Under the pieces are notes generated by a model. It ran no database searches. It saw only the letters and a list, made by a program, of their open reading frames with translations, and was not told the DNA's origin. Made by a program: the position numbers and the translations under genes. Shown in pieces: positions 20,361 to 30,600 of a stretch of 64,000 nt of DNA (positions within the stretch are counted from its first letter, which is position 1; each line of letters opens with the position of its first letter). Source of the DNA: Mauremys mutica (Eukaryota > Chordata > Testudines > Geoemydidae); the NCBI RefSeq assembly GCF_020497125.1, contig NC_059074.1:192257415-192321414 (forward strand). Direction: 5' to 3'.

Positions 20361-21886
20361 CGTAACTTCGTAAATGAACACTCCAATGATTGGGATCTAG
20401 TGTTGCAGCAGTTGCTGTTTGCCTACAGGGCCGTACCACATCCCAGTTTAGGGTTCTCACCATTCGAGCTTGTGTATGGCCATAAGGTTAAGGGGCCATT
20501 ACAGTTGGTGAAGCAGCAATGGGAGGGGTTTATGCCTTCTCCAGGAACTAACATTCTAGAATTGTAAGCAACCTACAAAGCACCCTCCGACACTCTTTAG
20601 CCCTGGCTAAAGAAAACCTAAAGTATGCTCAAGCGGTGCAAAAGGCCTGGTATGATAGACATACCAGAGAGCGTTCCTTCAAGGTAGGAGACCAGGTTAT
20701 GGTCTTGAAGGCGCAACAGGCCCATAAGATGGAAGCGTCATGGGAAGGACCATTCACGGTCCAGGAGCGCCTGGGAGCTGTTAACTACCTCATAGCATTT
20801 CCTAATTCCTCCTTAAAGCCTAAGGTGTACCATGCTAACTCTCTAAAGCCCTTTTATTCCAGAGACTTACAGGTTTGTCAGTTTACAGCCCAGGGAGGAG
20901 ACGACACTGAGTGGCCTGAAGGTGTCTACTACAAAGGGAAAAGTGATGGTGGGGTGGAAGAGGTGAACCTCTCCACAACCCTGGAACGCCTACAGCGGCA
21001 ACAGATCAAGGACCTGTGCACCCGCTTCAACCCCTTGTTCTCAGCAACCCCAGGACAGATTGAACGAGCATACCACTCCATTGACACAGGTAATGCTCAC
21101 CCAATTAGAACACCACCCTACCGGGTGTCACCTCATGCCCAAGCTGCTATTGAATGGGAGATCCAAAACATGCTAGAGATGGGTATCATCCGCCCCTCTA
21201 CCAGTGCATGGGCACCTACAGTGGTTCTAGTTCCCAAACCAGATGGGGAAATACGCTTTTGCGTGGACTACCGTAAGCTGAATGCTGTAACTCGCCCCGA
21301 CAACTATCCAATGCCATGCACCGATGAGCTATTGGAGAAACTGGGACATGCCCAGTTCATCTCTACATTAGATTTAACCAAGGGGTACTGGCAAGTACCA
21401 CTAGATAAACCTGCTAAAGAAAAGTCAGCCTTCATCACCCATGCAGGGATGTATGAATTTAATGTGCTTCCGTTCGGACTGCGAAATGCACCCGCCACCT
21501 TCCAAAGGCTGGTAGATGGTCTACTAGCAGGATTGGGAGAATGTGCAGTTGCCTACCTCGATGATGTGGCCATTTTTTCTGATTCCTGGCCCGAACACCT
21601 AGAACACCTGGAAACGGTCTTTGAGCGCATCAGGCAGGCAGGACTAACTGTTAAGGCCAAAAAGTGTCAAATAGGCCAAAACAGAGTGACTTACCTAGGG
21701 CACCAGGTGGGTCGAGGAACCATAAACCCCCTACAGGCCAAGGTGGAGGCTATCCAAAAGTGGCCTGTCCCAAGGTCAAAGAAACAGGTCCAATCCTTCT
21801 TAGGCTTGGCCGGATATTACAGGCGATTTGTACCACACTACAGCCAAATCGCTGCCCCACTAACTGATCTAACCAGAAAAACATAG
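20361..21886 (+). pseudogene. integrase C-terminus fused to reverse transcriptase (Gmr1-like gypsy)
   Basis: The first part (20367-20565) resumes the integrase (WDLVLQQLLFAYRAVPHPSL, FSPFELVYGHKVKGP). After a frame break, one frame (20636-21886, 416 codons) runs from the integrase C-terminal GPF-type domain (YDRHTRERSFKVGDQVMVL, WEGPFTVQERLG) into reverse transcriptase. The RT motifs are RTPPYRVSPHAQ (~159), VLVPKPDGEIRFCVDYRKLN (~197-216), STLDLTKGYWQVPL (~243), FGLRNAPATFQRLVDGLL (~280) and the catalytic YLDD at ~307-310, then GLAGYYRRFVP-type sequence. The continuous frame proves that integrase lies upstream of RT. It ends at a TAG (21884-21886) after DLTRKT, with related sequence continuing, so the stop is probably a point mutation. 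Confidence 0.9.
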
Positions 21887-22396
21887 CCAAATGCAGTTAA
21901 GTGGACTGATGAGTGTCAGATAGCCTTTACCCAGCTTAAGGCGATGCTCATGTCTGACCCTGTATTAAGGGCCCCGGACTTTGACAAACCCTTCCTAGTA
22001 ACCACCGATGCATCTGAGCATGGGGTAGGAGCAGTTCTAATGCAGGAAGGACTGGATCACAACTTCCATCTTGTCATGTTTCTCAGCAAGAAAGTACACT
22101 ATCTCTGTACTATTTCTGAGAGGGAAAGCCACTGGCCCATCAGTGAAAAAGAATGCTACGCCATTGTGTATGCCCTGGAAAAGCTATGCCCATACGTTTG
22201 GGGACGGCAGTTCCAACTACAAACCGACCATGCTGCGCTAAAGTGGCTTCATACTGCCAAGGGAAACAACAAAAAATTTCTCGGATGGAGTTTAGCTCTC
22301 CAAGATTTTGATTTTGAAATTTAACACATTTCAGGAGCTTCCAACAAAGTAGCTGATGCACTCTCTTGTGAAACTTTCCCAGAATCAAATGGTTAA
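21887..22396 (+). pseudogene. RNase H domain of the Gmr1-like gypsy element
   Basis: This follows the RT stop in the same element. It has LRAPDFDKPFLVTTDASEHG (the first catalytic Asp of RNase H), SEKECYAIVYALEKLCPYVW (the Glu), and LQTDHAALKWL (the second Asp). A TAA at 22322-22324 is followed by the normal end ISGASNKVADALS. It cuts DNA-bound RNA during reverse transcription. The catalytic residues are present, but the stop codons make this copy defective. Confidence 0.88.
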
Positions 22397-22546
22397 AAAG
22401 TGTCCTTCAAATGTGAAAAATCTTGTTGTTTACATACTTAGTAGTCTATGTAATGGTGCATGTGTTTTATTAATCTGTTTATTTTAAAGTTCTAGGAAGA
22501 AATCACCGCCAGTGTGGTTCCCCCACTGTCTGCGATTTGGGGGGCG

Positions 22547-23370
22547 TGTCATAAACAGATAGTTAAGGGTTAAGGTCTCTTTTACCTGTAAAGGGTTAAC
22601 AAGCAGTAATCTGATGAACACCTGACCAGAGGACCAATCAAGGGACAAGATAATTTCAAATCTCTGTGGAGGGAAGTCTTTGTCTGTGTTCTTTGTTGGG
22701 GTCTTTGTTCTCTTTTTGGATCTAAGAGAGACCAGACGTATTTCCAAGCCCTCCAAGTTTGCCTGAAGTATTTTTTACTATTCAGTATAGTGAGTATTAG
22801 AAAGGCGGATTAGTCTTATAATTTAATTTCTGCATTTGCAATTGTGTGTTTGCTGGATAAATTCTTTATTTCTGTTTGCTGTTACTTTGATTATTCTGAG
22901 AAAGGAGGGCGGGGGGAAGTCTCTCCAGTTTTATAAGTTAGACCCTGTAAATTTTTCCATCCTGGTGTTACAGAGATAGTGTACTTTTTTTTCTTTTTAA
23001 TAAAATCCTTTTCTTTTTAGAATCTGATTGATTTCTTCCCTTGTTTGGATTTTCAGGGGAAGGGGTGGGGATAGGGAATCCCTCTGTTTGATTCAAGGAA
23101 TTTGAATCCAGGTATCTCTCCTAAGGACTAGGAGAAGGGAGGGGGGAGAAGCAGGGGGAAATGGTTTATTTCCCTTTGTGTTGAGATTCAAGGAGTTTGG
23201 ATCTGTGTTCCCCAGGGAAAGTTTGGGGGAACAGGGAGTGTGCTAGACACTGAAACTCCTAGCTGGTGGCAGCTTTACCAGAGCTAAACTAGGATTTTAG
23301 TTTAGAGGAGTCCATGCAGGTCCCCATTTTGTGAACGCTAAAGTTCAAAGTGGGGAATAAACCTATGACA
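22547..23370 (+). repeat. 3' LTR of the Gmr1-like gypsy element
   Basis: 824 bp, tgtcataaacagatag...aaacctatgaca, preceded by the short purine tract ggggggcg and followed by gcatc, the copy of the TSD seen at 12553. It contains taataaaatcc and a terminal gaataaacc polyadenylation-type signal. Confidence 0.93.
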
Positions 23371-24600
23371 GCATCATTATGCGTTAGCAGAATTGTAGTG
23401 TCTCAGACATGCTTATCACGCTGACAGCCTTTCTCGAGGGTGGAGTAAGGAGGTATTCTGGTTTTGTTGGCTTTTTTTTTTAACAATTTGTGGAGGTGGA
23501 TTATGCGTTCTAGCAACTCTAATTCCAGTGCACCTTTTTATAATAGTGCCACTTTGATGAGAATCTGTGTTATTACAGAAATGGTTTTTCTCCCTTTGCC
23601 CCATCACAGCAGTTGTTCTTGCATCACAAAGGATTGAACATGTGGGAAGAAGGGGCAGATTATTCCCCTTCCCCTCCATTCTGAACCACATGGACCCTGC
23701 TGGAGGGGAGAAATCCCAGATTCTCTGCAGGTGCCTTTTGCCCATCTGCCCATCTCTGTATTGAGATGATGTCACAACAAGGGCAAGGACAAGCACACTA
23801 AGCAGGTGGTTGGATGGAAGGGCAAAAAAGGAGTGAAGTGGAGCATTGGAGGAGAGAGATGGTCTCCTGACCTACAGAGCTGATTGGACTCTGGCAGTCC
23901 CATGGCAGAATGGGCGATGTAGGGTCTTGTGCTTTTTCCCACCGTGGAGTGTGGAGCCAGAAACTTCTACCTTGCAGGGGGCAGTGGGAAGGACAAGCTG
24001 CCATGAGATGTGCCCTCAACGGGAGCTACACCAGTTATAGAGGGGGCATCCAGGATCTCTGCTGCCACTGGGAAGAGCCAGGCTCATGGTGAGGGGGACT
24101 GGTGACCCAGACCAGGAATGGGGACAGTGGGTTAGTGTTGGGCACCCTTAGCTGTCCCCCCAAATCTGCTCTGCTTCCCTTCCCTGACCATACATGCCTA
24201 AGTTTCCATCTCTTAAACCACTTCATCTCTTGGTCCCCCACCCCCAGGCACTCACACTCACCCCCAACCACCTAGCTAAAGCCCCCTAATCCTTGTTGTT
24301 CCCTGCCTCGGGTACCCACACCTCAATCCTCATCTAAAATCCCCTCCTCTCCCTTATTCCTGCATCCCTCCTGCCTAGGCCTTCCCAACGGGTCCCAGTC
24401 TGGGCTGACCTCCAGTTTAACAGCCTTAACCCCATGTCCAAAAACTCCCATGAGCCCCAACTGCTCTGCTCCCTCCAATCCTGCATATGCTCTGTCCAGC
24501 TGGATCTCTGCTCACTGTGTACAGGGCTCTGTGGGATTAAGACCAGGGGAAAGAAGGAGATTATTGTCTCCTTTGTGGTGTGGCTGTTTTGGGCCCAGCT
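23371..24600. other. no gene recognised
   Basis: Unique-looking sequence with short open frames on both strands. None shows a domain or splice context that I can support. Confidence 0.3.
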
Positions 24601-24609
24601 GCAATGGGG

Positions 24610-25135
24610 ATTCCTATGAGTAGGGCTCCCCGTCCTAGGGTTAGGGTATCTATGGTAGACCACCTGGAGTTAGGGTTTCTATGGGTTGGGCTCCCCTCCC
24701 TTGGATTAGGGTCCCTATGGGTAGGTCTTCTTGCCCTAGAATTAGGGTTCATGTGGTAGGGCTCCCTGCCCTAGGTTTAGGATTCCTGAGGGCAGGGCTC
24801 CCGGCCTTGGTTTAGGGTTCCTATGAGAACAGCTACCTGCAGTAGGATTAGGGTTGCAATCGGTAGGACACTGGGAATTAGTGTTAGGGTTCCTATGAGT
24901 AGGCTACTTGGAGTTAGAGTTACTATGCGTTGGGCTCCCCTCCCTAGGATTAGGGTGCCTAAGAGCAGGGTTTCCTGCACTAGGGTTAGGGTTGCAATAG
25001 GTAGGCCACTTGGAATTAGGGTTAGAGTTCCTATGGGTAGTGCACTTGGAATTATGGTTTTTATTTGGTAGGGCTCACTGCCCTGTTTAGGGTTCATGTG
25101 GGTAGGCCACCTGTATTTAGGGTTCCCATGGATTC
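24610..25135 (+). repeat. minisatellite with TTAGGGT-bearing ~40-bp units
   Basis: About thirteen degenerate copies of a ~40-bp unit of the form 'ttagggttcctatgggtagggctccctgccctagga'. Nearly every unit contains ttagggt or a one-base variant, always in plus orientation. Open frames on both strands are by-products of the repeat. Confidence 0.85.
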
Positions 25136-25399
25136 TGGCACTTTATTCTAAGGTAGCAGTGAGCACACCAAAGAAGCAAATGACAGAATGCATAAGAATT
25201 TCTGTGAGCGCTCTTTTTTAAAGAATCTCAAGTGTCAGAGCCAGCAACGTACAAATCCGCCTAAATGCTACCCATAGATTAGGACAACTTTCTTTAAGAT
25301 TTTTAATGCAGGTACAAAACATACAATCACGGTTTTCTTCATGTGTAGCTCTCTTTTAGAACAGTCTCCATGTGCTATTACATAGTATTATAAAACATG

Positions 25400-26213
25400 A
25401 CATCAAAAAGAGAAATGGTCTGAAGTAAATAGGATGAAATTCAATAAGGACACATGAAAAGGGCTCCACTTATGAAGGAACCATCAGCTGCACACATAAA
25501 ACATGGGAAATGACTGCCTAGGAAGGAATACTGTGGAAAGGGATGTAGGGGACATAGGGGATCACAAGCGAAATATGAGTCAACAGTGTAACGCTGTGCC
25601 AAAAAAAGCAAACATCATTCTGCAATGTATTAGCAGGAATGTTGTAAGCAAGACAAAGAAGTAATTCTTCTGCTCTACTCCGTGCTGATTAGGCCTCAAC
25701 TGGAGTATTGTGTCCAATTCTGGGTGACATTTCAGGGAAGATGTGGACAAATTGGAGAAAGTCCAGAGAAGAGCAACAAAAATGATCAAAGGTCTAGAAA
25801 ACATGACCTATGAGGGAAGATTGAAAAAACTGGGTTTGCTTAGCCTGGAGAAGAGAAGACTGAGAGGGAACATGATAACAGCTTTCAAGTCTATAAAAAT
25901 TTGTTACAAGGAGGAGGGAGAAAAATTGTTCTTATTAACCTCTGAGGATAGGACAAGAAGCAATGGGCTTAAATTGCAGCAAGGGCGGTTTAGGTTGGAC
26001 ATTAGGAAAAACTTCCTCACTGTCAGAGTGGTTAAGCACTGGAATAAGTTGCCTAGAGAGGTTGTGGAATCTCCATCGCTGGGGATTTTTAAGAGCAGGT
26101 TAGACAAACACCTGTCAGGGATAGTCTAGATAATACTTAACCCTGCCTTGAGTGCAGGGGACTGGACTAGACGACCTCTCGAGGTCCCTTCCACTTCTAT
26201 AATTCTATGAAAA
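25400..26213 (+). mobile_element. CR1 LINE, 3' part of ORF2 and tail
   Basis: Plus orientation. The clear coding part (25743-26129) has DKLEKVQRRATKMIKGLENM, LSLEKRRLRGNMITAFK, DIRKNFLTVRVVKHWNKLPR and FKSRLDKHLSG, the conserved CR1 C-terminus. The non-coding tail 'actggactagacgacctctcgaggtcccttcc ... ataattctatga' is complete. It is 5'-truncated within RT. Confidence 0.9.
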
Positions 26214-27112
26214 GTAACACTAGAAACCAAAACTGCTTTGTCTCATGAGTATCTGCCTTGAATCCTTGAAACCACCATAAACTTTAAATTGTGCCCCCTT
26301 ACTATCAGCAGTTACTAGTCCCCTATGGTTTCCAGCTATCTCACTCCACAAAGGGGGTTAATTACACCTTCCGTTAAAAAAATAAGTGTATTTAGCACAC
26401 CCATGGACATTACCCTCATCTGTGATTGATGGCAGTCACTAACACCTTCCAGCATAACAGTGTAAAGTCAGCATGCAGAAACACTGCCTTTCAGTGGTTG
26501 CAGTGCAAATAGCAACTTTGCTGCTTTGACTACAGCATGCATTAACTTGGGACATCGCCATGGAGGTGGTAATGTCATCTGGTTCCCTCTCTGCATCTTT
26601 TTGAGACAGAGCATCTTTTAGGATTGGGATCAAGTGCCTGCAGTGTGATAAGTAATCTGGATCCTACAGTAAAGGGGAGGGAGATGGTGAGGAATCACCA
26701 GACCCACCATACGTGCGTGGGTGACTGGCTGTGAGGCTCTGCCAATGACAGAGCTGAGAATGTTGTGGTTCTGCATCTGTACTGAAAGAGTTGTAGCATG
26801 AGTCAGAGTTAAGAATAATTCCCTACCTTCTCCTCCTCCTCCCCAATTTCCTCTCTCCAGTTCCCACTACTTAGCACCACCCCTGCCCCACACAGACGGC
26901 ATGATTATTGCTCACTCCCTGGGCCTGGGGCCTCTGCAGGCCCCACAGAGAGAGAGAGAGAAGCAGCAGAGACATTGACTGTTCCCTGCTTTCTGTGGCC
27001 GTGGGGCCAGTGGAGAGCCCCAGTGCCACAGTGAATGCTGGAGACAGAGCTGTGGCTTCAATGGAACAAGTTACATCCCACCCTACCCCTACCCCTCTGA
27101 TCTCCAAATGTC
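26214..27112. other. region 3' of the BTN-like gene
   Basis: No coding feature is seen. The part just left of 27113 would hold the 3' UTR of the minus-strand BTN-like gene. I did not find a convincing polyadenylation signal. Confidence 0.3.
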
Positions 27113-27618
27113 TCAGGTGGTTAGTGTGAGGTGGGAACAGACCCAGAAGAAAGGGAATATTTTCTCCCCCTTGAAAGAAGCTGTGAGACTGGCGATCAGA
27201 TCACCATTATCTGGGTTGAAAAATATCACTTCCCCCTTTTCACAGGATACATAGATCCGTATCTTCTTGGGTGTCTCACTCAGTGGCAGGGGGCTCTCAG
27301 GGGTGGCGAGCAGTGAGTAGTGAACCCTGGACTGTTCTATCCCCCAGATCCCCTCCTCGGGGGTAAATTTGATTTCTCCCTTCTTCTTCACAGACTCTCT
27401 GGCGACCCCTATGGCCCAGATTCTCCCCATCTTCTCCACTTCCCAATAAATGTTTCCTGATGTGAATCCCTTAGAACCCAGCACACAGAAAACTTTGTCA
27501 AATCTCTTGGCATTGTCAGGCAGATCCTGAGGTTCAGATTCCCATGTCACAGTCTTCTGTTTCTCTGACAGCTTGAGCTCACGATGAGCTGTGTCTGGAT
27601 CCAGAGTCACCTTCACTT
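27113..27618 (-). CDS. PRY-SPRY (B30.2) last exon of the BTN-like gene
   Basis: The exon opens after the acceptor tctctctctctcag (AG 27620-27619). It is intact over 168 codons to a TGA at 27113. PRY motif VKVTLDPDTAHRELKLSE, then RFDKVFCVLGSKGFTSGNIY, WEVE, WAIGVARESVKKKG, TPEEGIWGIEQ, KKIRIYVSCEKGEVIFFN and EKIFPFFWV. The LDP and WEV motifs are canonical; the third (usually LDYE) reads VSCE. Length and order fit a complete cytoplasmic B30.2 domain. The reading frame joins the micro-exon at 29917-29943. Confidence 0.93.
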
Positions 27619-30600
27619 CTGAGAGAGAGAATCAAAGCATCAGAGGCAGAGCTCAGCTCTGGGGGAGGACTTAGCAGCCCTGCTCTGGCCAAGACAGCCC
27701 CTAAGTTTCTGTCTTGCTGCCAGACGCTCACACTGCTAGGGCTGGGGAAGGATTAATTGCAGCTCCCTCTGCCCAGGTACCTGGAGCAGCTGCCGTGCTG
27801 TTTGCAGGTCTGGGATGGGTGGGTCTAGGCCCACCCAGGACAAAGGCCCATCCATTCAACTAAGAGAGAGGAACCACTAAGCCCAGGCCACAGTTGAGTA
27901 CCTGGGACAACAAAGGAGAAACCAGGAGCAGGAGTGAGGTAAAAAATGAGGGTTCCGGAGGGGGACACCGAGCAGAGAATCTCTGCCAGTAAACCCCCCA
28001 CCACTATCACCACCACCTTACAGGTATCTCAGGAGTCAGTGGACACTGGCCAGAGGTGTGATCAGATAAAGGCGTGAAAATAGGCCTCACAGTCACAGAG
28101 CACCACCCCTATCCAGCTTCTACCTTCCCACGTGATGGATGCTGTCTTGGCCAGTGCCAGGACAGGGCTGATGAGGAGGTCCTGTGACTTAGCTGTGCAG
28201 ATGCTGGTACATCCTTCCAAGCACAGTGCAACTTTAACTGTACTGTGCAGCTGTTGTCAGCACATCTGATGTGAATGTATGCACATCCCAGCAGGTGTGC
28301 ATCTCCCCTCCATAAGGCTCTGTGCATTGCAGGATTGTGTTTGCAGCTCTCTGTACAGCTCCTCTCATGAAAACAATCTGTTTTTTATGCAAAGGCCTGT
28401 CAGTGTGGACTATCTACATGGAGTCTCAATGAAGTTAATAGGACTCTGCACATATATAGAGGTCAGCACATGCGATTCAGGTCCCAAAGCAGGAAAAGAA
28501 CAGATACTAGGGTGGTGACGAAGTCTAGTATCCAAGTACACCCAAAACCTGTGATCATTTTGATCTATGTGTACACCTGTCTATTGGAACCTGAACTCTC
28601 ACCAGCAGCTCATGGCACAGAGATCCCTAAATCACCCCTCAGATGCTGGGGTTTAGTCTACAACTGAAGGGCTCCAAATCCCATCATCACCATTCTCCAG
28701 GTCCCCCTACTCCTCACCTTACCATGTAAATTTGAAAATATGATCATCTGATAAAAAGAGAAAATGACATTTCCTGAAACTTGTCAATATCCACCAGAAT
28801 TCAGCTCCCCATCCATATGGAAGGGGAAAAAAACAGTTTTAATTTCTTCATCTTTCCCTGAACGGAAACTGGCATTTAAAACACTATAGTTAGGGCCATA
28901 CCAAATTCACAGTTCATTTTGGTCAATTTCATGGTCAGAGGAGTTTAAAAATAATGAATTTAATGATCTCAGCTATTTAAATCTGAAATTTCAGTGTTGT
29001 AATTGTAGGGGTCCTGACCCAAAAAGGAGTTGTGAGCGGGTCTCAAGGTTATTGGGGGGGGGGTGCAGTACTGGCACCCTTAATTCTGCACTGCTGCTGC
29101 TGGTGGCAATGTTGCCTTCAGAGCTGGGCAGCTGGAGAGCATTGGCTGCTGACCGGGAGCCCAGCTCTGAAGGCAGAGCCGCCGCCAGCAGCAGCGCAGA
29201 GGTAAGGATGGCATGGTATGGTATTGTCACCCTTACTTCTGCGCTGCTGTCTGCAGAGCTGGGCCCTCAGTCAGCAGCTGCCACTCTCCAGCCTCCCAGC
29301 TATGAAGGCAGAAGTGCTGAAGTAAGGGTGGCAGTACCACGATCCCCCTAAAATAACCTCATGACCCCCTGCAACTCCCTTTTTGGCCCGGACCCCCAGT
29401 TTGAGAAACACTGGTCTCCACCATGAAATCTGTTTAGTATGGGGTAAAAGCACACAAAAGACCAGATTTCACAGGGGAAGACTAGATTTCATGGTCTGTG
29501 ACGTGTTTTTTATGGACGTGAATTGGGAAGGGCCTTAACTATAGTTATAGAAATCTTGCTACTAGGAAGAGAATATTCAGCAACTTAATGATTAGATAAT
29601 GTCAGTACAGGGTCAAAATTAGGCATTAAAAAAAGGACTAACCTGAAAATACATGGCCAAATTCAGTGGAGAATTAGCCCATAATGCCTCGGGAAAAATA
29701 TCCTCTCACTACTCACCACTTTACCAAAAGGGCACATCCCTAGTCTATAAAAAACCTAGGGAACTGTTTGTCTCTTCCCATCCCCACTGAAATTACTACA
29801 GTATTTCTAATCCTTTACTTTTCACATGAGACTCATTCATTGTAAAAGAGCGGGAAGCAGAGAACTATTGGGGTCAGGTCAGATTTTGACATTGGTAAAA
29901 CATGAGCTTTATTTACCTCCAAATACTTGAGTTTTTCTCCATTCTGAAAACAAGCACAAGCATAGAGATGAGAACTCCCCTGAACACAGATAGTCTGAGT
30001 ATGACAATACTTCTTACAAGATTATACTAAAGATAAAAGGAACTTACTAAGATCAGCCTCGAGCTTATCTAAAAAACAAAGAAATTAATATATAATGAAT
30101 TACAAAAGAGCTCTTGTTCAATGAATACACATTTACCTAGCTACTGAAAACTTAGTTAACTTTAAGTTATGGTTAATATTATCAAACCAAACTGTATAGT
30201 CTAGTATAGTGATAGATCGATCGATCGATCTCCTCCAATAACTATTTCACTGGAGGAATAGAGATGAGAACCCTACCGAACACAGACAGTCTGCGTTCTT
30301 GAAGTTTGTACTAAAGATAAAAAGAACTTACCAAACTCAACCTGGAGCTTTCCTAAAAAGCAAAGAAATTAATATATAATGAATTACAAAAGAGCTCTTG
30401 TTCAATGAATACACATTTACCTAGCTACTGAAAAGTTAGTTAACTGTAAGTTATGGTTAATATTTTCAAAACAAACTATAAAAGTATCTCTCTATGTCTA
30501 TATAGCTACATATTACAGGAGGATGTGTAGAACTCGTCAAATAGCTATTCCATGGGAGGAATAGCGGCTTACACCTCCTGTCCTCTAATGTAAGTAGTCC

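Larger units (their letters stand above)
12558..23370 (+). mobile_element. Ty3/gypsy retrotransposon, Gmr1-like order, split by an ERV
   Basis: LTRs at both ends enclose, in order: gag with a SCAN-like capsid, protease, integrase, reverse transcriptase, RNase H, and a short purine tract (ggggggcg) before the 3' LTR. Integrase before reverse transcriptase is the hallmark of Gmr1-type gypsy elements; ordinary gypsy elements have integrase last. A 4.1-kb ERV (16223-20360) interrupts the integrase. Without it the element would be about 6.7 kb. Stops and frameshifts show that this copy is no longer active. TSD gcatc on both sides. Confidence 0.9.
29957..30567 (-). repeat. tandem duplication of a micro-exon unit (~300 bp)
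   Basis: Copy 1 (about 29957-30225) and copy 2 (about 30226-30535) align over intron, micro-exon and intron. They share a run starting aaagaaattaatatataatg and continuing through gagctcttgttcaatgaatacac. A third partial start at 30536-30566 (agctattccatgggaggaatag) matches 30229-30255. The micro-exons at 30048 and 30332 are thus duplicates, 284 bp apart. Confidence 0.88.

Noticed and set aside
24610..25135. True telomere tract
   Set aside because: TTAGGGT is spaced by about 33 other bases in each unit; there is no uninterrupted hexamer array.
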